Shown here in pieces: positions 13,001 through 24,389 of a stretch of 64,000 nucleotides of DNA (its first letter is position 1; every line of letters starts with the position of its first letter). The position numbers were made by a program, and so were the translations under genes. This stretch comes from Selenia dentaria (Eukaryota > Arthropoda > Insecta > Lepidoptera > Geometridae), in the NCBI GenBank assembly GCA_917880725.1, contig OU862886.1, positions 17,700,501-17,764,500 on the forward strand, read 5' to 3'. The notes under the pieces are model-generated. The model was not told where the DNA came from and did not search any database. It saw only the letters and a list, made by a program, of their open reading frames with translations.

Positions 13001-16000
13001 AATGAAAACAAAGAAAAACATTCCATGCCTTACGTTCATCTCACTCGCCCAGTTTAGTGATATTATTCTTTATTAATGCATACCAAATACAGCTTCTCGG
13101 AGAGCCTCTCCGGATAGCAGCTCGGAGAGCCGCTCAGGGCAGCAGCTCGATGAGCCACTCAGGACAGCAGCTCGGAGAGCTGCACGGCGCAGCAGCTTGG
13201 GCCGTCGTCAGTAAGATATTCTTCTATAACACACAAAAAGTATCACGGTAGCGTCTTAAAACATTAGCATTACTTTCTTCAGTGTGACAACTGATAAGAT
13301 TCAATGATTTATGAGCATGAGCTATAAATAAAAAACGCTAGCTCTTGTGCCACCGGCGAAGGCATGTATGTACATAAGCGTCCAAGGCAAAGATTCTTGT
13401 AGCAATGCCTATTCAAAACAAATAGCTTCAGACATAAAAAACAATAGGTAAGTAATATTTAAAAACAAATGAATGTGTTAATATCTGTCAACGTACTACG
13501 ATTAAATTCTGGACTTCCATCACCCGTACCACACTTTGCAATGAAAACAAAGAAAAACATTCCATGCCTAACATACATCTCACTCGCACAGTTTAGTGAT
13601 ATTTTTCTTTATAAATGCATACCAAAGACAGCTTTTCGGAGAGCCTCTCCGGATAGCAGCTCGGAGAGCCGCTCAGGACAGGAGCTCGATGAGCCACTCA
13701 GGACAGCAGCTCGGAGAGCTGCACGGCGCAGCAGCTTGGGCCATCGTCAGTCAGATATTCTTCTGTAACACACAAAAAGTATCACGGTAGCGTCTTAAAA
13801 CATTAGCATTACTTTCTTCAGTGTGACAACTGATAAGATTCAATGATTTATGAGCATGAGCTATAAATAAAAAACGCTAGCTCCTGTGCCACCGGCGCAG
13901 GCATGTATGTACATAAGCGTCCATGGCAAAGGTTCTTGTAGCAATGCCTATTCAAAACAAATAGCTTCAGGCATAAAAAACAATAGGTAAGTAATAGTTA
14001 AAAACAAACGAATGTGTTAATATCTATCGACGTACTACGATTAAATTCTGGACTTCCATCACCCGCACCACATTATGCAATGAAAACAAAGAAAAACATT
14101 CCATGCCTTACATACATCTCACTCGCACAGTTCAGTGATATTTTTCTTTATTAATGCATACCAAAGACAGCTTCTTGGAGTCTCTCCGGATAGCAGCTCG
14201 GAGAGCCGCTCAGGACAGCAGCTCGATGAGCCACTCAGGACAGCAGCTCGGAGAGCTGCACGGCGCAGCAGCTTGGGCCATCGTCAGTCAGATATTCTTC
14301 TATAACACACAATAAGTATCACGGTAGCGTCTTAAAACATTAGCATTACTTTCTTCAGTGTGACAACTGATAAGATTCAATGATTTATGAGCATGAGCTA
14401 TAAATAAAAAAAGCTAGCTCCTATGCCACTGGCGCAGGCATGTTTGTACATAAGCTTCCATGGCAAAGATTCTTGTAGCAATGCCTATTCAAAACAAATA
14501 GCTTCAGACATAAAAAACAATATGTAAGTAATAGTTAAAAACAAATTAATGTGTTAATATCTGTCGACGTACTACGATTAAATTCTGGACTTCCATCACC
14601 CGCACCACTTTATGCAATGAAAACAAAGAAAAACATTCCATGCCTTACGTACATCTCACTCGCACAGTTCAGTGATATTTTTCTTTATTAATGCATACCA
14701 AAGACAGCTTCTTGGAGTCTCTCCGGATAGCAGCTCGGAGAGTAGCTCAGGACAGCAGCTCGGAGAGCTACTCAGGACATCAGCTAGGAGAGCTGCACGG
14801 CGCAGCAGCATGGGCCATCGTCAGTCAGATATTCTTCTATAACACACAAAAAGTATCACGGTAGCGTCTTAAAACATAAGCATTACTTTCTTCAGTGTGA
14901 CAACTGATAATATTCAATGATTTATGAGCATGAGGTATAAATAAAAAAAGCTAGCTCCTATCCCACCAGCGCAGGCATGTATGTACATAAGCGTCTATGG
15001 CAAAGGTTCTTGTAGCAATGCCTATTCAAAACAAAGAGCTTCAGGCATAAAAAACAATATGTAAGTAATAGTTAAAAACAAATGAATGTGTTAATATCTG
15101 TCGACGTACTACGATTAAATTCTGGACTTCCATCACCCGCACCACATTATGCAATGAAAACAAAGAAAAACATTCCATGCCTTACATACATCTCACTCGC
15201 ACAGTTCAGTGATATTTTTCTTTATTAATGCATACCAAAGACAGCTTCTTGGAGTCTCTCCGGATAGCAGCTCAGGACAGCAGCTCGAAGAGCCACTCAG
15301 GACAGCAGCTCGGAGAGCTGCACGGCGCAGCAGCTTGGGCCATCGTCAGTCAGATATTCTTCTATAACACACAAAAAGTATCACGGTAGCGTCTTAAAAC
15401 ATTAGCATTACTTTCTTCAGTGTGACAACTGATAAGATTCAATGATTTATGAGCATGAGCTATAAATAAAAAAAGCTAGCTCCTGTGCCACCGGCGCAGG
15501 CATGTATGTACATAAGCGTCCATGGCAAAGGTTCTTGTAGCAATGCCTATTCAAAACAAATAGCTTCAGACATAAAAAACAATATGTAAGTAATAGTTAA
15601 AAACAAATGAATGTGTTAATATCTGTCGACGTACTACGATTAAATTCTGGACTTCCATCACCCGCACCACATTATGCAATGAAAACAAAGAAAAACATTC
15701 CATGCCTTACGTACATCTCACTCGCACAGTTCAGTGATATTTTTCTTTAATAATGCATACCAAAGACAGCTTCTTGGAGTCTCTCCGGATAGCAGCTCGG
15801 AGAGTAGCTCAGGACAGCAGCTCGGAGAGCCACTCAGGACAGCAGCTCGGAGAGCTGCACGGCGCAGCAGCTTGGGCCATTGTCAGTCAGATATTCTTCT
15901 ATAACACACAAAAAGTATCACGGTAGCGTCTTAAAACATTAGCATTACTTTCTTCAGTGTGACAACTGATAAGATTCAATGATTTATGAGCATGAGCTAT

Positions 16001-17874
16001 AAAAAAAAAAGCTAGCTCCTATCCCACCGGCGCAGGCATGTATGTACATAAGCGTCTATGGCAAAGGTTCTTGTAGCAATGCCTATTCAAAACAAATAGC
16101 TTCAGGCATAAAAAACAATAGGTAATTCATAGTTAAAAACAAATGAATGTGTTAATATCTGTCGACGTACTACGATTAAATTCTGGACTTCCATCACCCG
16201 CACCACATTATGAATTGAAAACAAAGAAAAACATTCCATGCCTTTTCATATCTTACTCGCACAGTTCAGTGATATTTTTCTTTATTAATGCATAGCAAAG
16301 ACAGCTTCTTGGAGTCTCTCCGGATAGCAGCTCGGAGAGCCGCTCAGGACAGCAGCTCGGAGAGCCACTCAGGACAGCAGCTCGGAGAGCTGCACGGCGC
16401 AGCAGCTTGGGCCATCGTCCGTCAGATATTCTTCAATAACACACAAAAAGTATCACGGTAGCGTCTTAAAACATTAGCATTACTTTCTTCAGTGTGACAA
16501 CTGATAAGATTCAATGATTTATGAGCATGAGCTACAAATAATAAAGGCTAGCTCCTATGCCACCGGCGCAGGCATGTATGTACATAAGCGTCCATGGCAA
16601 AGGTTCTTGTAGCAATGCCTATTCAAAACAAATAGCTTTAGGCATAAAAAAACAATAGGTAAGTCATAGTTAAAAAAAAATGTGTTAATATCTGTCAACG
16701 TACTACGATAAAATTCTGGACTTCCATCACCCGCACCACACTATGCAATGAAAACAAAGAAAATCATTCCATGCCTTACGTTCATCTCACTCGCACAGTT
16801 TAGTGATATTATTCTTTATTAATGCATACCAAATACAGCTTCTCGGAGAGCCTCTCCGGATAGCAGCTCGGAGAGCCGCTCAGGGCAGCAGCTCGATGAG
16901 CCACTCAGGACAGCAGCTCGGAGAGCTGCACGGCGCAGCAGCTTGGGCCGTCGTCAGTAAGATATTCTTCTATAACACACAAAAAGTATCACGGTAGCGT
17001 CTTAAAACATTAGCATTACTTTCTTCAGTGTGACAACTGATAAGATTCAATGATTTATGAGCATGAGCTTTAAATAAAAAACGCTAGCTCTTGTGCCACC
17101 GGCGAAGGCATGTATGTACATAAGCGTCCAAGGCAAAGGTTCTTGTAGCAATGCCGATTCAAAACAAATAGCTTCAGACATAAAAAACAATAGGTAAATA
17201 ATAATTAAAAACTAATGAATGTGTTAATATCTGTCGACGTACTACGATTAAATTCTGGACTTCCATCACCCGCACCACACTATGCAATGAAAACAAAGAA
17301 AAACATTCCATGCCTTACATACATCTCACTCGCACAGTTTAGTGATATTTTTCTTTATAAATGCATACCAAAGACAGCTTTTCGGAGAGCCTCTCCGGAT
17401 AGCAGCTCGGAGAGCCGCTCAGGACAGGAGCTCGATGAGCCACTCAGGACAGCAGCTCGGAGAGCTGCACGGCGCAGCAGCTTGGGCCATCGTCAGTCAG
17501 ATATTCTTCTATAACACACAAAAAGTATCACGGTAGCGTCTTAAAACATTAGCATTACTTTCTTCAGTGTGACAACTAATAAGATTCAACGATTTATGAG
17601 CATGAGCTATAAATAAAAAACGCTAGCTCCTGTGCCACCGGCGCAGGCATGTATGTACATAAGCGTCCATGGCAAAGGTTCTTGTAGCAATGCCTATTCA
17701 AAACAAATAGCTTCAGACATAAAAAACAATATGTAAGTAATAGTTTAAAACAAATGAATGTGTTAATATCTGTCGACGTACTACGATTAAATTCTGGACT
17801 TCCATCACCCGCACCACATTATGCAATGAAAACAAAGAAAAACATTCCATGCCTTACATAAATCTCACTCGCAC
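7022..17874 (+). repeat. Satellite array, segment B (about 20 monomers)
   Basis: Continuation of the ~536-bp monomer array in the same orientation, with monomer starts at about 7050, 7587, 8126, 8664, 9201 and onward to about 17776. Monomers 7587 and 8126 are near-identical neighbours (539-bp shift). One monomer near 15270 has a shortened GC-rich core, showing loss of a core unit. The array is broken at 17870-17874 (CGCAC), which is the target duplication of the BEL/Pao element that follows. Confidence 0.96.
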
Positions 17875-18038
17875 TGTGCACGACTGTGCCAAACTTTTTG
17901 ATACTCTTTGTAATTTTCTTTTTTTATGAATTTGTTTTTAGTTGCTTAGAAACGATATAATATGTCAAAATATAGTTATGTAAATTTTTCTTGAACCGAA
18001 AGCACGATTTTTATTGTTTAGCTTTACGAACGGTAAAA
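17875..18038 (+). repeat. 5' LTR of BEL/Pao element 1
   Basis: Begins TGTGCACGACTGTGCC and ends ACGGTAAAA, 164 bp. It matches 24220-24389 apart from a few substitutions and small indels (for example ATGTAATAATATATG in the right copy versus ATATAATATG in the left). It does not end in the usual CA; the boundary is set by the CGCAC target duplication. Confidence 0.9.
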
Positions 18039-18041
18039 TAG

Positions 18042-18059
18042 TGGTCCTTCTACCATAGC
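18042..18059 (+). other. Primer-binding site of BEL/Pao element 1
   Basis: TGGTCCTTCTACC starts three bases after the 5' LTR. A TGG start, complementary to a tRNA CCA end, is the expected pattern. Which tRNA is used was not determined. Confidence 0.65.
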
Positions 18060-18136
18060 ATTTGAATCACTTATGGAAACAGTGCTCATATAATTGTTAC
18101 TTATATAAATAGGAATTAATTTATTTTGTAATTGCA

Positions 18137-19926
18137 ATGGTTGTCACACGCAGCCAATCCCGTTTGATACCACCCCCAGCTGCCGACACTTCTCAATTAG
18201 TAGGATCATTTCATCCCGAGCACACTTCTCCAATTGTTAATGAAGAGCAGAGTGAGTAATGTGCCCACTGCAGAAGGTACGGCTGCGCCCAGCCCCTCGC
18301 GGACGCACTCTATTTTATCGCGCACGAGCCGCTCTACAGCGACGGTCACTGCAAGGAAGGTTGCAGCAGAGGCACAGCACGCCCGTAACCTCACACGAAT
18401 GGAGATGGCTGCGCAAGAAGTGGAGCTGAAAGCGCAGTTGGCTGCGCAAGAAGTAGAGTTGCAAGCGCAGTTGGCTGCTAAAAGGTTGCAGCTCGAAAAA
18501 AGTGCTGCCGAGCTGGAACACCAGGCTGAACTGGCTGCAATTGAGGCTGAAACTAGTGAGCACGGCACTCGAAGCGGTCGCAGCAGAGGTAGTATTAGAG
18601 ACTGGTTGGAAAAAGGTAATGAAAGTAGTGTAGTTTTGCCAAGTAATACGTATAACCAGCACACTTTAGCGGGTGACAAACATAGTAACCAAATAAATAA
18701 TGATCCACAGACAGTACTTGATCTTGGTATTAAAAATGTCAACTTTCCACAGGCTTCAACATCGCGCTATAACGATGTCCGTAATGATACTTCAGGAAAA
18801 AAACAGCCGTTGACGTCAAAGAGCAGCATTCAGCGAGACGACTACGATTTGGTGCCTTCTTCAATCCATCAGCGGCAAGAAGACGTAGAACCAGTGCACC
18901 GGCTCGTCTCTGCTTTCGATCGCTTAGTCAATAAAATGCTACCTTTAAATAGCAATCGTCAAAAAGTAAACATCAACCTCCCAACGTTTGACGGAAAATC
19001 GCCTCTGGATTGGTTAGTGTTCAAACGATCTTATAATGACTCGGCAAGTACGTTCACGCCCTCTGAAAATCTAGCTCGAAAATCTAGCTCGTCTTAGTGT
19101 GACTTTGAAAGGGGTGGCGCGTGAAGCCGTGAGTGTACTTCTAGCCACGGCTCTACAACCTGGTGTAGTCATGCAAGAATTGGATCGGCGTTTCGGCCGT
19201 CCAGAGCAAATCGTTTTACGAGAGGTCGCGACAATTCGCGCCTTACCTAAGATTAATAACGAATTAAAGGAATTGTCTGTGTTTTCTTCGCATGTACGTA
19301 ATTGTGTAGAAGTAGTTAAATTGTTGAACGAAACTGATTATCTACATTCCCCAGAATTGTTCTCGGCACTGATAAACAAGTTGCCCCTCTTGTTACGCAC
19401 ACGGTGGATTGACTACGCAGCAGCGTATACCACCTACGGCCCTACATCCAGTAGTGCGAGGGTTGAGATGCTGTCCGAGTTCCTAGCACGTGAGGTGGAT
19501 TTACACGCAAGGTTTGGCGATATGACTGAGACTTATGGTAACGTGCCACGGGAACGTGCTCATGCTGTGTCGGAATCTCATTCTATTCCACACGAGCAAT
19601 GCAACCCGTCGACTAAAACTATAAAAAATGAACAAACATTCACAAAAATATTTCATGTCTTTGTTGTAAACAACCTCATGACATATCAGTTTGTGACATT
19701 TTCAATTTCCTAGTATATATTTTAGTCTATGATTTTCAAGTCAATGACAGTAAGCGACAGATGGCATTTTATAAAAAAATATAAGGTCTGTTATCGTTGC
19801 TTGAAAAAAGGTCCTCATGTTTTTAGGTTGTGTAATAAGAATAAAGAAAAGTGCGAAGTAGACGACTGTAATCGTAAACATCATAGCACGATCCTGATTT
19901 TATTCCTACAACTACGGCTCACGTAG
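18137..19926 (+). pseudogene. gag: BEL/Pao element 1 gag, broken
   Basis: Capsid-type polyprotein of a BEL/Pao element, now in pieces. ATG at 18137 opens a 40-codon frame ending at 18259. Coding continues in another frame from 18240 to 19097, with an Ala/Glu/Gln-rich coiled coil containing repeated AAQEVELQAQLAA-type heptads (about 18390-18550), then a conserved gag stretch around LPTFDGKSPLDWLVF (about 18980). A perfect 13-bp tandem duplication (19065-19077 and 19078-19090) shifts the frame, and the homology resumes at 19099-19713. Two in-frame TAG codons and another shift follow. A CCHC/HH zinc-knuckle segment with CYRCLKKG and HHSTI lies at 19795-19900. Not functional as written. Confidence 0.88.
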
Positions 19927-20057
19927 ACGAAAATGTAGCTTCCACGTCTAACACTTCTTCCTTCCAGGCTTCCGCCGCAACAACTTCGAGCTCTTCGGGA
20001 CATAATACGGCTAGAGAGGTAGCCGCGCACACCACCGCGACGTCAGATTCACTGAGC

Positions 20058-22112
20058 GTGCTGGATGTTAGCCCTACTCTCCGCCCTCTCTTGAAGATAG
20101 TTGCAGTGACAGTATCAGGGCCCTTAGGAAGTGTAGACACTTTTGCGCTATTGGACGACGGTTCTACATCCACGTTTATCGATTCTGAAATCTCCACTCG
20201 TATCGGCGCCGACGGCCCGGAAAGTCACATATATTTAGACTGCGTTGGAGGTTTAAATCGAGGGACGGCTGTGAAGTATGTAGATTTCCAGATAAAAGGA
20301 CGACACGCAAATGAAATCTTCTCAGTACGTAGAGCGCGTTCAATCAGTGATTTAGGCATAGCATGCAAACAATCAGTTGACAGGCCGGTTGGCGCAGTTG
20401 GTAGCACCCCTGCCTTCTGAGCCGCTGGTCCCGGGTTCGATCCCCGGACAGGTCAAACATTTGTGTGCATGAACATGTCTGTTTGATCTGTGTCTGGGTG
20501 TGTAATATGTATTTAAGTATGTATATCAGTCATCAGATTACCATAGTACAGGCTCTGCCTAATTTGGGACCTGAAGACCTTTGTGTGGATGTTGTCCCAT
20601 ATTATATAATCAGTTAGCCGCGATGTCTTACGTACGTACCCACATCTAACTGACATAGGTAATTATTTGTGCTACGAAAACGCTACGCCTATGTTAATTA
20701 TAGGCATCGATAATTGGCACCTGTCCATAGCGACTGCCACGAGGAAAGAGACTAAGTCACAACCTGTGGCGATACAGACGGCATTAGGTTGGGTTCTATT
20801 CGGCTTCGCAAGTAGCAAAAGCAGACCGGTCGAAACAATATGCCATGTACAATTAATCGAACCTGACAATCCCAAACACGAACTCGATCAACTGATTAAA
20901 GAGCAATATAAGTTGGACGCGATAGGAATATCTAAACACGAGGCGCGTAGCACTGATGACCAACGCGCACTTGAAATCCTTGAACGCACGGCTCACCGAC
21001 TTCCAGATGGGCATTTCGAAGTAGGTCTTCTCTGGAAGGCGGACAGTCTAATGGTGCCAAATAGCTATCCGTTGGCGCTATCTAGGTTTAGGAGTCTCGA
21101 GACTAAGATATTGAAAGAACCTGATTTTGCAGAACAATATCGAAAAAATATCCACGATATTTTAAACAAAGGTTACGCCGAAGAATGTACCGGTTTAATT
21201 CCGAAGGGTGTTTGTTGGTATCTGCCACACTTTGGTGTGACAAATCCCAACAAGCCCGGCAAGTTACGTGTCGTGCATGATGCTGCGGCGCAATCACGAG
21301 GGGTCTCGTTGAACTCCATATTATTGCCCGGGCCTGATTTCTTGCAATCCTTGCTTGGAATTCTAATGCGTTTTAGGGAAGGAAGGATCGCTCTCACAGC
21401 AGATATTAAGGAAATGTTTCCACAAGTAAAAATTATCCAGAAAGATAGAGATGCGCAAAGATTTCTTTGGGGCGACAATCCTTCCGGTCCCATAAAGGTA
21501 TATCGCATGTCTTCGATGATATTTGGCGCATGTTCTAGCCCATCGACAGCGATCTACATTATGAATCTCAACGCATCAGAGTTCCGTGATGATTTCCCCG
21601 AGGCCGTAGAGCTTATCAAAAGCAATATGTACATGGATGATTTCATCTGTAGTGTTGATAGTTTGAATCATGCAGCTCGTCTAGCTAGTGAAATTGTGAC
21701 GATACATAAACGCGGAGGGTTCGAAATGCGAGGTTGGCTAACGAATAATCCACCAGCTTTGGCCCAGATGCCAGTAGAATTACTATCCGATGTGGTGTCT
21801 GGCAAGGGTATAGAGCTATGTAAGGACGCTGTGAATCGTACGCTAGGTCTGATCTGGCAACGTGCTCTTGACGAGTTAAAATTTAGCTTTGGAATATCAT
21901 CTGATTCTTCAGCTCCAATCACTAAACGTCAATCGTTAAAACAAGTTATGCGCATCTACGACCCTTTGGGTATTTTAATGTCAGTCGTAATAAAGGGCCG
22001 TATTCTTTTCCAAAACTTGTGGCGTAAAGGTCTGGACTGGGACGAAAAGTTTAGCGAAGTTGATTCGAAGGTATGGAACGAATGGTTTGAGAACTTGAAG
22101 TCAGTTGAATGA
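20058..22112 (+). pseudogene. pol: BEL/Pao element 1 protease and reverse transcriptase, split by a SINE
   Basis: The first part (20058-20378) is a retropepsin-like aspartic protease; the active-site region reads ALLDDGSTSTFI near 20150. A 229-bp SINE splits the frame at 20379-20607. Coding resumes in the same phase after the insertion and runs to 22112. It covers the RT domain with RVVHDAAAQS (about 21270), a LTADIKEMFPQV motif (about 21396) and the catalytic MYMDDF (about 21628). The frame ends at a TGA right after FENLKSVE. Both catalytic aspartates of the RT remain visible, but the SINE and downstream lesions make the polyprotein non-functional. Confidence 0.9.
20379..20607 (+). mobile_element. 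tRNA-derived SINE inside BEL/Pao element 1
   Basis: The 5' part resembles a tRNA gene: A box TGGCGCAGTTGG at 20390-20401 and B box GGTTCGATCCC at 20434-20444. A non-tRNA body of about 150 bp follows. The insertion is flanked by AATCAGTT direct repeats (20371-20378 and 20608-20615), consistent with LINE-type retroposition. It lies in the sense orientation between protease and RT and adds an early stop to the protease frame (20418-20420). It is a SINE rather than a tRNA gene because the tail continues and the arms do not make a full cloverleaf by eye. Confidence 0.9.
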
Positions 22113-24206
22113 GTCAGCGAGTGAATCAGCGTACGTCGCCGTCGCGTATTGGCGGATTACTGACTTTCATGGTAAAGTAAGTTTAGCTCTTGTTTGTAGT
22201 AGGGCTCGGGTCGCCCCTCTAAAACCAACTTCCATACCACGCCTGGAGTTGCAAGGAGCATTAATAGCAACTCGTCTCGCAACTTTCATATCTGACGCTC
22301 ATCGTCACAAACCTCACCACCGCTACTTCTGGTGCGACTCCATGACTGTTTTAGGTTGGTTGCGTAGTGACGCTCGAAAGTATAAGCCTTACGTAACTAA
22401 TCGAGTCGGAGAAATTCGGGAAAGCTCTGCGCAGTCTGAATGGCGCTGGGTCCCCACCGCCCTCAATGTCGCTGATGATGCGACACGTGTGAATCGTAGC
22501 ATACTAACTATGGAGTCGCGTTGGAAGTGTGGGCCCTCATTTTTGTTATCTCCTTCGACAGAATGGCCAAAGGAGATAGCAGGATATGAGAATATAGAAA
22601 ACTCAAAAGATAAAGAATTAAAGCCATCCGCACGTGTCACTAAATCACCATCATTGTCGAACCCATTGATTAATGACGTTACATGCAATTGTAATAATAT
22701 AGTAGAGTTGCCGCTACCAATTGCTGCTGATCCGACCCATTTTAGTTCATGGCTCAGGTTGGTGAGGGCAACTGCTAGAGCTCATCATTTCATCGCTGCA
22801 TGCATCACCAGGGTGAAGGGGGTTTCTAATAATTTTATTCTTCCTCAACGTAGCTCAAAGCCATGCACTACTTCCCCTTCCCTTCAACCACTTACAGCAC
22901 AAGCCCTTCAAAACGCGGAGGTCCACATATTACGAAAGAGTCAAGACATCACTTTTCGAAAAGAAGTAGTTTGCCTTCATCGTGGACGACCCATTCCGCC
23001 GAAAAGCAGACTCGTGAGCCTTACTCCAGCCATCCTATTATACGCACGAGGACGAGCTGCTATTACCGTTGATGTCACAACCAATACCCAGCCTATATTA
23101 TTAGATGGAAAAGACCCTGCTGTACGTCTCTTAATCTCACACTTCCATATAAAGTTTGCACATGCCAACACGGAAACGGTCATCAACGAACTTCGGCAGC
23201 AGTATTGGATTTTAAGCCTGAGAAATGCTGTCAGGATGATTGTACGACATTGCCAGTTATGCAAACTAGTGCGTAGAAACCCTGTACAACCTGCTATGGA
23301 AGATTTACCGGAAGCTCGACTCGCACACAGTAAACGACCCTTCACATTCGTGGGATTAGACTATTTTGGGCCTTTGTTGACTACTGTCGGGCGTAGACAT
23401 GAGAAACGATGGGTCGCTCTCTTTACCTGCATGACGTCGAGAGCTATACACCTAGAGGTAGTGCACAGCATCTCCACCGATAGTGCTATAATGTGTCTTC
23501 GCCGCTTCATCGCCCGAAGAGGGACGCCAAGTCAAATCTTCTCAGACAATGGCACAGCCTTTGTGGGTACTAACCGAATTTTACGTGAACTGTATAGTGA
23601 AGCAGTCCTTGAATATGCGGCCAATAATAAGATTGAATGGAAATTCGTGCCGCCATCTGCACCATTCATAGGCTTGGGAACGCCTAATAAAAACTGTTAA
23701 AACAGCACTCAAAGTCACGCTTCGAGACCGAACACCAACGAATGAAGTATTGGCAACACTCTTAATGGAAGCTGAAGCCTTGGTCAACTCGCGACCGCTA
23801 ACTCATGTTTCACCGGACCCAGCTGATCCAGAAGCCCTCACGCCCTTTCATTTTTTGCTTGGAAGCTCATCTGGCCGCTCCATCCCAGCCCAAGTGAGTG
23901 AGGCAGACTTGTGCAGCAGAAGTGGCTGGCGCAGAGCTGTTCGGCTGGCCGATCATTTTTTGGAGGCGTCGGGTACGCGAGTACTTACCAAATCTTGCTC
24001 CAAGGCGCGTACGAGGAACCACAGAAACGGTAGCCCGAATTGGAAGCCTAGTCTTAATCGCAGATGGAGATCTACCACGAGGTACATGGCCACGGGGAGT
24101 GATTACTGCTACTTTCCCTGGTCGTGATGACGTTGTACGGGTGGTAGACGTACGGACCTCCGCTGGGATATTACGCCGGCCCCAGAAGAAGATCGTCCTC
24201 TTATGA
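22105..24206 (+). pseudogene. pol: BEL/Pao element 1 RNase H, integrase and C-terminal domain, broken
   Basis: From 22105 to 23700 one frame holds RNase H (VAPLKPTSIPRLELQGAL; FWCDSMTVLGWL) and integrase. The first RNase H aspartate motif normally found before ESAYVAVAY is missing because the RT/RNase H border is deleted and shifted. The integrase has an H-H-C-C zinc motif (HFHIKFAH near 23138, CQLC near 23251), a first Asp in FVGLDYFGP (about 23348) and a second in SDNGTAF (about 23542). A frameshift just after PPSAPFIG (about 23665) puts the region of the catalytic Glu in another frame. A further shift near 23960 separates the C-terminal segment, which ends at 24206 just before the polypurine tract. 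Confidence 0.88.
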
Positions 24207-24219
24207 AAAGGGGGGAGAA
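24206..24219 (+). other. Polypurine tract of BEL/Pao element 1
   Basis: AAAAGGGGGGAGAA directly abuts the 3' LTR, the standard position for plus-strand priming. Confidence 0.85.
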
Positions 24220-24389
24220 TGTGCACGACTGTGCCAAACTTTTTGATACTCTTTGTAATTTTCTTTTTTTTATGAATTTGTTTTTAGTTGCTTAGAAACG
24301 ATGTAATAATATATGTCAAAATATAGTTATGTAAATTTTTCTTGAACCGAAAGCACGATTTTTATTTTTTAGCTTTACGAATGGTAAAA
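24220..24389 (+). repeat. 3' LTR of BEL/Pao element 1
   Basis: Direct repeat of 17875-18038, 170 bp, ending ATGGTAAAA, followed by the CGCAC target duplication at 24390-24394. Confidence 0.9.

Larger units (their letters stand above)
17875..24389 (+). mobile_element. BEL/Pao LTR retrotransposon 1, decayed
   Basis: A 6.5-kb element inserted in a satellite monomer. It is flanked by a 5-bp duplication CGCAC (17870-17874 and 24390-24394) and has direct LTRs of 164 and 170 bp. The order is LTR, primer site, gag with coiled coil, zinc knuckle, aspartic protease, RT, RNase H, integrase, C-terminal domain, polypurine tract, LTR; this order and the protein motifs are those of BEL/Pao. Coding capacity is broken by several frameshifts, a 13-bp duplication, an internal deletion at the RT/RNase H border and a SINE insertion. 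The LTRs differ by small indels and substitutions, so it is older than the second BEL/Pao element at 41438-48176. Confidence 0.95.

Noticed and set aside
611..17536. Many 60-100 codon open frames in the satellite, some repeated identically
   Set aside because: They recur because the monomer repeats, appear on both strands, and consist of the GC-rich core read in different frames. No domain, signal peptide or conserved start supports a protein.
1..17870. Possible CRISPR-like or gene-cluster array
   Set aside because: The units are ~536 bp with no unique spacers and the sequence is eukaryotic; this is a satellite.
18206..18742. 178-codon minus-strand ORF opposite the gag coiled coil
   Set aside because: Mirror frame of the Ala/Glu-rich gag repeat; no independent support.
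20379..20455. tRNA gene
   Set aside because: A and B boxes are present, but the sequence continues into a SINE body with target duplications and does not form a complete cloverleaf by eye.
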